A stretch of 10,499 bases of DNA, taken from positions 1 to 10,499 of the forward strand of contig PTKB01000074.1 of assembly GCA_002937555.1 (NCBI GenBank). Reading direction: 5' to 3'. Made by a program: the position numbers and the translations under genes. Below the pieces are notes generated by a model that ran no database searches, had not been told where the DNA came from, and worked only from the letters and a program-made list of their open reading frames with translations. The stretch comes from Alphaproteobacteria bacterium MarineAlpha10_Bin2 (GTDB taxonomy: Bacteria > Pseudomonadota > Alphaproteobacteria > UBA828). Positions 1 through 5,889 of the stretch are shown in pieces (within the stretch, counting starts at the first letter, position 1; every line of letters starts with the position of its first letter).

Positions 1-2
1 TC

Positions 3-254
3 GCGAAAAAACTTGAGGTAACGTTGAACGATCCGTGGTGCCGAGCGGAAGCTTCGGAAATACTGCGTAGTCTGATCGAACGTACCGTACTGTTTCCTAC
101 GGACGACGGCCTCAAAGCCGAATTAACGGGGGATATCGCTTCGATCTTGGTAGCCTGTCAGGACGGCGGCAAGACCCCTGACCCTGAAGAATCTGGGAGT
201 CAACTGTCGGTGGTAGCGAGGGCAGGACTCGAACCTGCGACCCATGGATTATGA
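3..254 (+). CDS. Serine recombinase, C-terminal end only (cut by window edge)
   Basis: The reading frame is open at the left edge, so only about the last 83 residues are seen. The run LNDPWCRAEASEILRSLIER, then a TPTDDGLKAEL-like strand and a GDIASILVAC segment, resembles the C-terminal end of resolvase/invertase-type serine recombinases carried by alphaproteobacterial integrated elements. The catalytic N-terminal domain would lie left of the window. The protein ends in VARAGLEPATHGL, which is antisense tRNA sequence: the last 14 or so codons and the TGA stop lie inside the tRNA-Met gene at 211-286. Many element-borne recombinases of this type end in similar VAG-x-FEPTT-like tails for the same reason. 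I infer that it mobilises an element integrated to the left. An apparent TTG start at 24 is internal to the frame and is not the true start. Whether the full gene is intact cannot be seen. Confidence 0.72.
   Translation, partial: AKKLEVTLNDPWCRAEASEILRSLIERTVLFPTDDGLKAELTGDIASILVACQDGGKTPDPEESGSQLSVVARAGLEPATHGL
211..254. other. Probable attachment-site region of an integrated element (recombinase/tRNA overlap)
   Basis: This is the overlap between the recombinase reading frame and the 3' half of tRNA-Met (T arm, variable loop, anticodon stem). Elements that insert at tRNA genes normally carry a copy of the tRNA 3' end so that the tRNA is rebuilt on insertion, and the tRNA here is intact. The matching second repeat would lie left of the window, so the exact crossover site cannot be set from here. 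Confidence 0.45.
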
Positions 255-286
255 TTCCACTGCTCTACCAACTGAGCTACCCCGCC
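211..286 (-). tRNA. tRNA-Met (anticodon CAT), probably elongator
   Basis: On the minus strand a complete 76-base cloverleaf can be drawn. It has acceptor GGCGGGG pairing CCTCGCT (with G-U at the first and fifth pairs), a 4-bp D stem GCTC/GAGC, anticodon stem GTGGA/TCCAT with loop ATCATAA (anticodon CAT), a 5-base variable loop, T arm GCAGG-TTCGAGT-CCTGC, discriminator A and an encoded CCA. An initiator tRNA would have a C1xA72 mismatch and three G-C pairs in the anticodon stem, and neither is present. The loop resembles elongator tRNA-Met. tRNA-Ile2 (CAU, lysidine) cannot be fully excluded. Its 3' half is overlapped antisense by the recombinase gene. Confidence 0.95.
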
Positions 287-305
287 CCGGGCCATCGAGG
301 CGTTC

Positions 306-335
306 GCTATACGTCTGGGTGCGGCGGCGTGTCAA
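306..335 (-). promoter_or_regulatory. Promoter of the tRNA-Met gene
   Basis: Read on the minus strand, a perfect -35 TTGACA (335-330) is followed by an 18-base spacer and the -10 TATAGC (311-306). Transcription would start near 299, about 13 bases before the tRNA 5' end. The -35 box lies 17 bases after the stop of the upstream PilZ-like gene, so the tRNA need not depend on that gene's transcription. Confidence 0.7.
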
Positions 336-352
336 GCGCCGAGACCCGCCAC

Positions 353-601
353 TTAAGCGTTAGGAGTATCTTGAAGCGCCAACAGTGACGAAAGGTCAAT
401 CTCGACAAAACGAACGGCTCGCGCGCCGTCGTCATCTACCCGCGTGACTTGGCCGGTAAATTCACAGGATGGGCCGTCCTGCGGCTCCATCTTCCCGGTG
501 AATCGGTCCTTGAGCTCAAGGTCGTCAAGTCCATGCGCCCTAAATCCGCCAATCGACCAATTCAGGGTCTCGAGCTCCCGCTCTCCTACTCTTAATTTCA
601 A
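353..601 (-). CDS. Small PilZ-like domain protein
   Basis: The protein has 82 residues from a TTG start at 601. This start is chosen because GGAGG (614-610 on the minus strand) lies 8 bases before it. A longer in-frame version from TTG 673 would add 24 residues that look non-conserved. Near the N-terminus LNWSIGGFRAHG resembles the DxSxxG strand of PilZ domains, with Asn in place of the first Asp. It is followed by a typical PilZ beta pattern, DLELKDRF then a FTGQVTRVDDDGARAVRFVEID stretch (rough positions 25-72). PilZ domains bind cyclic di-GMP through an upstream RxxxR plus DxSxxG. The canonical RxxxR, about 20 residues upstream, is missing; an RVGER at residues 4-8 is probably too close. 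It may therefore be a non-binding or degenerate PilZ, or a remnant of the C-terminal PilZ part of a larger protein. It is a lone gene with no operon partner. Confidence 0.55.
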   Translation of the reverse strand: MKLRVGERELETLNWSIGGFRAHGLDDLELKDRFTGKMEPQDGPSCEFTGQVTRVDDDGARAVRFVEIDLSSLLALQDTPNA

Positions 602-692
602 TTGAATGTCCTCCAACCGGACGTCGTAAACGATAATTAGCTGTCTAGATGAACAGTGTTTACATGATGGCAAATAATTGCGCCAAAGGTAA

Positions 693-708
693 AGTGACCA
701 CTGTCACA
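693..708. promoter_or_regulatory. CRP/FNR-type palindrome, proximal to the PilZ-like gene
   Basis: AGTGA-CCACTG-TCACA keeps the GTGA-N6-TCAC core and spacing of CRP-family sites and is flanked by symmetric AA/TT bases. Its centre is about 100 bases upstream of the preferred TTG start of the PilZ-like gene. I see no strong -10 box between it and that start. Confidence 0.45.
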
Positions 709-794
709 AATTAGACCAAAATCGGGCGTACCTACCCCGAAACGCCAGGTTTTCCCCCGCCAACGCAAAAGCAGAAACTGCCCGAGGTCTAGTA

Positions 795-800
795 ATTATA
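795..800 (-). promoter_or_regulatory. Possible -10 box (TATAAT) for the PilZ-like gene
   Basis: Read on the minus strand, a perfect TATAAT lies between the two CRP-like palindromes with no matching -35 at 16-18 bases. That pattern suits an activator-dependent promoter. It sits in AT-rich DNA where such hexamers arise by chance, so support is weak. Confidence 0.25.
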
Positions 801-881
801 AATAACTTCAAGGTGTTAGAGAGGGATTCGGCAATTAATCTGTGCTGCGGTAACTACCAGCAAAATATGCATGTTCCGAAA

Positions 882-897
882 TGTGATTAGGATCACA
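882..897. promoter_or_regulatory. CRP-type palindrome, near-perfect consensus
   Basis: TGTGA-TTAGGA-TCACA matches the E. coli CRP core consensus (TGTGA-N6-TCACA) at every fixed position and is preceded by AAA. It lies in the gap between the end of mnmA and the PilZ-like gene. The only gene that could be expressed from this gap in a sensible direction is the minus-strand PilZ-like gene. The rest of the gap (602-926) shows nothing else I can support. Confidence 0.5.
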
Positions 898-926
898 CGA
901 AACTATTGTTGTTATTTATAGCGTGG

Positions 927-2078
927 CTAGGCGGCGGAGGCTTGTTGCAACTCCGCGGTGCGCTCCATGCGCGCGATCCATCCGCCGCCGAGGAGCTTGT
1001 CGCCGCGATAACAAACCGCAGCCTGGCCACACGCCGTCGCCGGTTCGGGTTGCGCGAGGCGGATTTCCGCTGCGCCGTTCTCCAACAGGGTCAGATGCGC
1101 AGCGGCACCAGGATGGGTGGAGCGCAATCTGACGGTTACGTCGCCGGCGCTCCGCGATTCCGCGCCGCGGTCAATAAAATGCCGATTCCGGAGGACGACT
1201 CGGTCACACAGTAGCGCCGCCTTCGGACCCACCGTAATGCGCCGGCTGGCCGCGTCCACCGCAATCACGTAAAGCGGCTCGGTCGCGGCGATACCAAGGC
1301 CCCTGCGCTGACCAACGGTGTAATGGATAATGCCCGCGTGCCGCCCCACGACGTTTCCGGCGAGATCGACAATATCCCCTGCCTCGGCGGTGCCGGGCCG
1401 AAGCCGTTCGATGACGGCGGCATAATTGCCGCCGGGGACGAAGCAAATGTCCTGGCTGTCGGGCTTCTCCGCCACCGCGAGGCCAAGGCGCTCGGCATGC
1501 CGCCTGACATCGGACTTGGCCATATCGCCCAATGGAAATCGCAGAAACGCGAGCTGCTCTTTTGTGGTGGCAAAGAGGAAATAGCTCTGATCCCGTTCGT
1601 GATCGTGTGCGCGATGCATTTCCGGCCCCAGTGCGCCCGCGACACGGCGCACGTAATGGCCCGTCGCCAGGGCGTCCGCATCGAGATCGCGAGCGGCGGC
1701 CAGTAGGTCGCGGAATTTTACCGTCTGATTGCAGGTGATACAGGGTATCGGCGTTTCACCGCGCAAATAGGAATCCGCAAAATCATCGATGACTTCGCTG
1801 CGGAAGCGATCCTCATAATCCAGAACATAATGGGCGATGCCCAGATGCGACGCCACACGCCGGGCGTCGTGAATATCCTGTCCGGCGCAGCAGGCACGGC
1901 TGCGCCCGCGCGCGGCGCCGTCATCGTAAAGCTGCAGCGTGATGCCCACCACATCATATCCCGCTTCGGCATACAGCGCGGCGGTCACCGAGGAATCGAC
2001 GCCGCCCGACATGGCCACGACGATCCGAGTCCGGCCGCGTGGCTTATCTATTCCGGCATCAATTGAAGGTATGGACAT
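927..2078 (-). CDS. mnmA: tRNA-specific 2-thiouridylase MnmA
   Basis: The protein has 383 residues, usual for the family. MnmA adenylates C2 of wobble uridine 34 in tRNA-Lys, -Glu and -Gln and inserts sulfur to give s2U34. Seen here: the PP-loop SGGVDSS (residues 24-30) for ATP binding; CITCNQTVKF with the nucleophile Cys116 (C102 in E. coli); the second catalytic Cys212 in SQDICFV (C199 in E. coli); and HYTVGQRRGLG (252-262) leading into the C-terminal beta-barrels. The ATG at 2078 is chosen because homologous sequence begins there; the frame stays open for another 85 non-homologous codons that overlap tenA. No Shine-Dalgarno is visible before this ATG. It is the last gene of the cysE-iscR-nifS-fdx-tenA-mnmA series, 71 bases after tenA. 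The nifS-like gene four places upstream is its likely sulfur source. No terminator hairpin is obvious after the stop. Confidence 0.96.
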   Translation of the reverse strand: MSIPSIDAGIDKPRGRTRIVVAMSGGVDSSVTAALYAEAGYDVVGITLQLYDDGAARGRSRACCAGQDIHDARRVASHLGIAHYVLDYEDRFRSEVIDDFADSYLRGETPIPCITCNQTVKFRDLLAAARDLDADALATGHYVRRVAGALGPEMHRAHDHERDQSYFLFATTKEQLAFLRFPLGDMAKSDVRRHAERLGLAVAEKPDSQDICFVPGGNYAAVIERLRPGTAEAGDIVDLAGNVVGRHAGIIHYTVGQRRGLGIAATEPLYVIAVDAASRRITVGPKAALLCDRVVLRNRHFIDRGAESRSAGDVTVRLRSTHPGAAAHLTLLENGAAEIRLAQPEPATACGQAAVCYRGDKLLGGGWIARMERTAELQQASAA

Positions 2079-2084
2079 GGGCGC

Positions 2085-2112
2085 AATATAGGCTTCGAAA
2101 CCGGCTGGGCAA
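2085..2112 (-). promoter_or_regulatory. Possible internal promoter giving a leaderless mnmA transcript
   Basis: On the minus strand TTGCCC (2112-2107), a 16-base spacer and TATATT (2090-2085) sit so that the first base of the mnmA ATG is the 7th base after the -10 box, a normal transcription start distance. This fits the lack of a ribosome binding site before mnmA. Based on sequence pattern only. Confidence 0.35.
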
Positions 2113-2149
2113 GTGCAACGATGGCATTGGAAAGAGCTCTCCTGCTGCT

Positions 2150-2848
2150 TTATTCGCCCGCGTCGAGACCCATTTGCCAAAATGCCGCTTCCAAACGCGT
2201 GGCCTCGGCGAAGATGCGGCAGAGAGCCGGAAACCGCGAGTCCGCCCCGCGCCTTCGCCCGACCTGATCGAGATAGCGGACGGCGTCGGCGGAAATTGTC
2301 TGATAGTCCTCGCCACCATACATTTCGATCCAAGCAGCAAAGCGGTTGCCCTCCAGTTTGGTGCGGTTGTTGGCCAAGAGACGGGCGCCGATTTCGCCAT
2401 AGCCGATAATGCAGGGCGCCAGCGCAACATAGAGATCGAGCAAATCGCCCGCCATGCCGCGCTCCAATACGTAGCGCGTATAGGCAAGTGTGGCGTTATG
2501 TTCCGGCGCCGCCTCCAAGGTTGCGGAATCCACCCCCCAGTCGGTGCAATATGATTCATGCAGGCCGATCTCGACATCGACGATCGCCTGCAAGCCTCGC
2601 GACGCGGTGCGAATTTCGTCCAAGTTCTCCGCCTTGTACGCGGCTAGCCCATAAGCCCTGGCGAAATGCCGAAGAAAGATGAAGTCCTGGATCAGATAAT
2701 GGCGAAACGCCGGTTCAGACAAATTGCCGTCGGCCAGCGCCATCAGAAAGGGATGCTCGGTATAGTCCTGCCACGCTTCGGCGTTTGCATCCCGCAGGCG
2801 GGCAAACAGACTTCCCTGTGGGGGATCGTTCGAATTTGGCCCGGCCAC
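2150..2848 (-). CDS. tenA: TenA-family aminopyrimidine aminohydrolase (thiaminase II)
   Basis: The protein has 232 residues, the usual size of the all-alpha TENA/THI-4 family. TenA hydrolyses the amino group of degraded thiamine pyrimidines (aminomethyl-HMP to HMP) and can also cleave thiamine. Seen: YLIQDFIFLRHFARAY (51-66) with the substrate-binding Asp55; APCIIGYGEIG with the nucleophile Cys146 and Tyr150 at the C-x3-Y spacing of the family; and EATRLEAAFW with the acid/base Glu220 near the C-terminus. The key residues are present, so it should be active. The start is GTG at 2848, only 2 bases after the ferredoxin stop, so translation is probably coupled. Its place inside a sulfur/Fe-S operon is unusual. 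Thiamine thiazole synthesis also draws sulfur from cysteine desulfurase, a possible metabolic link. No other thiamine gene is in the window. Confidence 0.9.
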   Translation of the reverse strand: MAGPNSNDPPQGSLFARLRDANAEAWQDYTEHPFLMALADGNLSEPAFRHYLIQDFIFLRHFARAYGLAAYKAENLDEIRTASRGLQAIVDVEIGLHESYCTDWGVDSATLEAAPEHNATLAYTRYVLERGMAGDLLDLYVALAPCIIGYGEIGARLLANNRTKLEGNRFAAWIEMYGGEDYQTISADAVRYLDQVGRRRGADSRFPALCRIFAEATRLEAAFWQMGLDAGE

Positions 2849-2850
2849 CG

Positions 2851-3183
2851 TCAGCCCAGCAGCATGTTTCGCGTTTCTCTGGGAAGCGAAACGACGAGCC
2901 CGTCCAATTCTTCGGTGATCACGATTTGACAGCCAAGGCGGGACGTGCGGGTCAGCCCGAACGCAAGATCGAGCATATCCTCTTCATCCTCGCTTACCTC
3001 GTCGAGTTTGCGATACCATTTTTTGTCGATGATGACGTGGCATGTCGAACACGCCATCGACCCCTCACATGCGCCTTCAATGGCAATCTCATTGTCATGA
3101 GCGATTTCAAGCACCGAATCGCCGATCGGTGCATTGACCACATGGTGGGTGCCGTCGGCGGCGATAAATGTCATTTGCGGCAT
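2851..3183 (-). CDS. fdx: Adrenodoxin-type [2Fe-2S] ferredoxin
   Basis: The protein has 110 residues, the usual length of Isc-type ferredoxins. The four cluster ligands are Cys39, Cys45, Cys48 and Cys85 (C-x5-C-x2-C-x36-C), in GACEGSMACSTCHV and RLGCQI. An acidic stretch around DEVSEDEEDM (61-70) matches the partner-binding helix of adrenodoxin-type proteins, and the C-terminus has the LP-x-ET-like motif of this family. Such ferredoxins pass electrons to cysteine desulfurase/scaffold complexes during Fe-S cluster assembly. The ATG at 3183 has GGAGAG about 9 bases upstream. It follows the nifS-like gene after 81 bases and runs almost directly into tenA. Its position next to nifS supports a role in Fe-S biogenesis rather than in a P450 or ring-hydroxylating system. 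Confidence 0.93.
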   Translation of the reverse strand: MPQMTFIAADGTHHVVNAPIGDSVLEIAHDNEIAIEGACEGSMACSTCHVIIDKKWYRKLDEVSEDEEDMLDLAFGLTRTSRLGCQIVITEELDGLVVSLPRETRNMLLG

Positions 3184-3264
3184 ACATTAACTCTCCAAGA
3201 ACTTCGCTGCCCCTCGGCTCCTCCGCGCCGGCAGCGCTATCCAAACGCAAGCCGCCCGGCGCGG

Positions 3265-4476
3265 TCAACGCCCAACTGCGGTGCCGCTTCCCGAAGTTTG
3301 TGAAACGCCGCTGGTGAAGCGTGCCGACAGCCCGGCATAAAATGCGCGCCACGCCCGCACCAGCTTATCAACCTCTTCGTCGCGGCTCGCCCAACCGAAA
3401 CTAATGCGAATGGCGCACCCGGTTTCGCCGTCCGGCAGGCCTAGCGCGCGCAACACATGCGACGGTTCAACTTTGCCCGACGAGCACGCCGAACCGGCAC
3501 TCACGGCAACCCCGGCAAGGTCCAAGCCCATGACTTGCATCTCGCTTTGCACACCGGGCATGGTCAGACAGCTTGTGTTGGGCAGCCGCTCGGCGCCCGC
3601 ACCGAAAATTATGACGTTGGGATCGATCTCGCTAAGATTCTGCTCCACCCGATCCCGCATCGCCGCCACATGGGGGGCGCGCTGCAGATCCTCCGCGGCC
3701 AACTGCGCCGCCACGCCAAAGCCGACGATGCCGGCCACATTCTCGGTGCCGGGGCGCCGGCTGCGCTCCTGTCCGCCGCCGACGATGAGCGGCTCCAAAT
3801 CGAACGCGCCCGCAACGAACAGCGCGCCGATTCCTTTAGGGCCACCAAATTTATGCGCCGACAGGCTAAGCATATCGACGCCGAGGGCAGCGACGTCAAA
3901 CGCGATGCGGCCGGGCGCCTGCACGGCGTCACAATGAACCAGAGCGCCGCGTTCGTGAGCCAGCGTTGCGATGTCGGCTACCGGTTGAATGACGCCGGTT
4001 TCATTGTTGGCCAACATGATGGACACAAGCACATCATCCGCATTCTCGCCGAGCACTTGGTCCAGCGCTTGTAGCGATACAACGCCCAGGCTATCGACGG
4101 GAAGCACCTCCAGTTCCTTCTCATTTCCTCTCGACGTCGAATCCGCAATGGATTCCGCTGCGCGGAGTATGGAGGGATGCTCGATCGCGGATATGACCAA
4201 GCGCCTGCGGCGGGCGCCGTTGAGCGCCATGTTGTTGGCCTCGGTGCCGCCGGCGGTAAAGACTATATCTTCGGGGCGGGCGCCAATCATGGCCGCGACC
4301 CGGTCGCGCGCCGTCTCCACCGCATCGCGCGCGTCACGTCCGAATTGATGTACAGAAGACGGGTTTCCCGTTATCGACAATGCCTCGGCGATTGCCTCGC
4401 TGACTTCCGGTTTGACGGGCGCCGTGGCGTTGTAATCGAGATAAATTGCTTCCGTGCGGCGATCGCTCCCGCTCAT
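3265..4476 (-). CDS. Cysteine desulfurase, NifS/IscS-like (group I)
   Basis: This 403-residue PLP enzyme converts cysteine to alanine and leaves a persulfide for Fe-S clusters and tRNA thiolation. Seen: IYLDYNATAP (11-20) at the N-terminus; GGTEANNMAL (76-85) for PLP phosphate contact; His100 (EHP); Asp183 and Gln186 (HCDAVQ); the PLP lysine Lys209 in SLSAHKFGGPKG; RRPGTENV (240-247); and the catalytic Cys331 in SAGSACSSGKVEPSHVL. That long catalytic loop is typical of group I (NifS/IscS) and not of SufS. The C-terminus ends in a poorly conserved Ser/Thr/Gly tail and not the IscU-docking end of E. coli IscS. The ATG overlaps the iscR stop as ATGA, so the two are translationally coupled. Sharing an operon with mnmA suggests direct sulfur supply to tRNA modification. 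I leave the symbol empty because nifS, iscS and other names are all used for such genes. Confidence 0.94.
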   Translation of the reverse strand: MSGSDRRTEAIYLDYNATAPVKPEVSEAIAEALSITGNPSSVHQFGRDARDAVETARDRVAAMIGARPEDIVFTAGGTEANNMALNGARRRRLVISAIEHPSILRAAESIADSTSRGNEKELEVLPVDSLGVVSLQALDQVLGENADDVLVSIMLANNETGVIQPVADIATLAHERGALVHCDAVQAPGRIAFDVAALGVDMLSLSAHKFGGPKGIGALFVAGAFDLEPLIVGGGQERSRRPGTENVAGIVGFGVAAQLAAEDLQRAPHVAAMRDRVEQNLSEIDPNVIIFGAGAERLPNTSCLTMPGVQSEMQVMGLDLAGVAVSAGSACSSGKVEPSHVLRALGLPDGETGCAIRISFGWASRDEEVDKLVRAWRAFYAGLSARFTSGVSQTSGSGTAVGR

Positions 4477-4970
4477 TCGGCCGCCACGGTGGACTGAGGC
4501 TTACCATCTCCCCGCTGCGCCGCGTGCAACACACCGCTGGAGCCCAAAACACGGCCTGCGCACACATCTTCAAGCGTCACCGTATTGAGAAACAGGTAAA
4601 TATGATTGCTGAGTTCTTCCCAGAGATCATGCGTCAGGCAGCGGCCGCCGTCGGGCATGCAGCCGGAGCCGCTCATCGGATCGCACCGCGTCGCCCGCAG
4701 CGGCTCGTCCACCGCCATGACGATATCCGAAATGCGCAATTGGTCGGCACCGCGCGCCAACATGTAGCCGCCGCCAGGGCCGCGCACGCTTTTGACCAAC
4801 CCTTTTTTCCGCAACTTGCTGAACAATTGCTCCAGATAGGACAGCGAAATTTCCTGGCGATCAGCTATATCGGAAAGCGTCACCGGCCCGTGCTTGCTAC
4901 GCATCACGGTACAGTTCGCGAGGTCCACCATCGCCATGACCGCATAGCGGCCTTTCGTGCCCAGCTTCAT
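4473..4970 (-). CDS. iscR: Rrf2-family [2Fe-2S] regulator IscR
   Basis: The protein has 165 residues. The N-terminus MKLGTKGRYAVMAMVDLA and the winged-helix segment LSDIADRQEISLSYLEQLFSKL (32-53), followed by the wing RGPGGGYML (64-72), are characteristic of Rrf2/IscR. The cluster ligands are Cys96, Cys104, Cys111 and His114, the last two in CLTHDLW. They correspond to C92, C98, C104 and H107 of E. coli IscR, but with spacing C-x7-C-x6-C instead of C-x5-C-x5-C. Holo-IscR normally represses the isc genes, and a candidate site lies upstream of cysE. The start at 4970 is chosen by homology and by the purine-rich AGGAAAGGAA upstream; an in-frame extension to 5147 overlaps cysE and is not conserved. 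It begins 49 bases after cysE and overlaps the desulfurase start by 4 bases. Confidence 0.95.
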   Translation of the reverse strand: MKLGTKGRYAVMAMVDLANCTVMRSKHGPVTLSDIADRQEISLSYLEQLFSKLRKKGLVKSVRGPGGGYMLARGADQLRISDIVMAVDEPLRATRCDPMSGSGCMPDGGRCLTHDLWEELSNHIYLFLNTVTLEDVCAGRVLGSSGVLHAAQRGDGKPQSTVAAE

Positions 4971-5019
4971 GACAAATTTCCTTTCCTCTCTCTGCGCCCG
5001 CCGACACCGCGGCCCATGT

Positions 5020-5757
5020 TCAACAGTTGGGTGGAACTGCTTCGCCCTTCGCCTCGCTCGCCTCTTTACCGGATACGGTTTGCGTTTGCTCATTGGAACC
5101 GTCGCTTTCGAGCTGCTCGATCCGCGTTCGCAAGCGGCCGAGCTCATCTAGCAACCCTTCAATCGAACGCGACATGGGATCGGCAACATTCGGCGACGGC
5201 GTGCCGTACGCGGCGAACCCACCGCTCTCTTTCGGTTCTTGCGACGTTCGTGCTGCCGGGCGCGCCGCCACCCCGACCATGGTCGCGCCGTCGGGAACGT
5301 CCTTCAGAACAACCGCGTTGGCGCCGACCCGCGCGCCCTTGCCGACCGTAATCGGGCCCAACACTTGAGCGCCGGCACCGACCACAACATCGTCCTCGAG
5401 CGTGGGATGGCGCTTCCCCGGCGCCCAGGTGACGCCGCCCAGTGTGACGCCGTGATAAAGAGTGACATCGTCGCCGATTACCGCGGTTTCGCCGATCACG
5501 ACACCCATGCCATGGTCAATGAAAAACCGCCGGCCGATGCTGGCCCCGGGATGAATTTCGATGCCGGTGAACATCCGGCCCAAATGCGAGACGAAACGGC
5601 CAAGCAGGCGCAAGCGATGGCGCCACAGCCAGTTTGCGAAACGGTAGAATCTGAGCGCATGAAAGCCTGGATAACAGAAAAAAATCTCGGCGCGCGAGCG
5701 TACGGCCGGGTCGCGGCCAAAAACACTATCCATATCTTCTCTAATACGCTTGAACAT
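5020..5757 (-). CDS. cysE: Serine O-acetyltransferase CysE
   Basis: The protein has 245 residues. It makes O-acetylserine from serine and acetyl-CoA, the first step of cysteine synthesis. Seen: an N-terminal helical part starting MFKRIREDMDSVFGRDPA with PGFHALRFYRFANWLW; then a left-handed beta-helix of hexapeptide repeats from about residue 65, with IHPGASIGRRFFIDHGMGVVIGE containing catalytic-type His residues and DVTLYHGVTLGG; and the acetyl-CoA loop near APGKRHPTLEDDVVVGAGA. The N-terminal domain is short, as in the compact alphaproteobacterial/epsilon-type enzymes. The last 65 or so residues after GVAARPA form a low-complexity polar tail with a predicted helix (SIEGLLDELGRLRTRIEQLE). The ATG at 5757 has AGGTG upstream and matches the family start; an in-frame TTG-type extension to 5829 is not conserved. 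It is first in the sulfur operon, 49 bases before iscR. Confidence 0.95.
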   Translation of the reverse strand: MFKRIREDMDSVFGRDPAVRSRAEIFFCYPGFHALRFYRFANWLWRHRLRLLGRFVSHLGRMFTGIEIHPGASIGRRFFIDHGMGVVIGETAVIGDDVTLYHGVTLGGVTWAPGKRHPTLEDDVVVGAGAQVLGPITVGKGARVGANAVVLKDVPDGATMVGVAARPAARTSQEPKESGGFAAYGTPSPNVADPMSRSIEGLLDELGRLRTRIEQLESDGSNEQTQTVSGKEASEAKGEAVPPNC

Positions 5758-5857
5758 AACGGCACCTGTCGTATATCTATGGCCTAGTCGCAAGTATTCG
5801 CTCGGCGCTCGTGCGGCAAGTACCCACACATTGTCGGGACAAAATTTCGATATCTAT

Positions 5858-5885
5858 AAATTAAGTACCTGACCTGAGTTGTCAA
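5858..5885 (-). promoter_or_regulatory. Promoter of the cysE-iscR-nifS-fdx-tenA-mnmA cluster
   Basis: On the minus strand a perfect -35 TTGACA (5885-5880) is followed after 16 bases by TAATTT (5863-5858). A TATAGA slightly further downstream is an alternative -10 with an overlong spacer. Transcription would start near 5851, about 94 bases before the cysE ATG. The weak -10 suggests regulation. Confidence 0.5.
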
Positions 5886-5889
5886 GATA
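5865..5889. promoter_or_regulatory. Candidate IscR type-1-like operator
   Basis: The arms TACCTGAC and GTCAAGATA are separated by 7 bases, the GAC-N7-GTC layout of the E. coli IscR type 1 motif, with matching CYTGAC/GTCARG arms. The right arm overlaps the -35 TTGACA of the cysE promoter, a position suited to repression. It also abuts the promoter region of the divergent hydrolase gene. The outer bases fit the consensus only partly, and an alphaproteobacterial IscR may prefer a somewhat different sequence. Confidence 0.5.

Noticed and set aside
602..673. 24-codon extension of the PilZ-like gene from TTG 673
   Set aside because: No ribosome binding site fits, while TTG 601 has a well-spaced GGAGG.
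2079..2333. In-frame 85-codon N-terminal extension of mnmA
   Set aside because: It overlaps tenA, has no resemblance to MnmA, and the family N-terminus fits the ATG at 2078.
2039..2577. Long open frames opposite or overlapping tenA and mnmA (both strands, about 170 codons)
   Set aside because: They are shadows of GC-rich coding sequence with no family resemblance; tenA and mnmA are unambiguous.
4971..5147. 59-codon N-terminal extension of iscR into cysE
   Set aside because: It is basic, low-complexity sequence antithetical to the conserved MKLGTKGRYA start; it is a frame shadow of the cysE tail.
4446..5351. 301-codon plus-strand frame over iscR and cysE
   Set aside because: It is antisense to two well-recognised genes and rich in Arg/Ala/Pro as expected of a shadow frame.
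5758..5829. 24-codon extension of cysE
   Set aside because: It would overlap the predicted leader, is not conserved, and the ATG at 5757 has a ribosome binding site.
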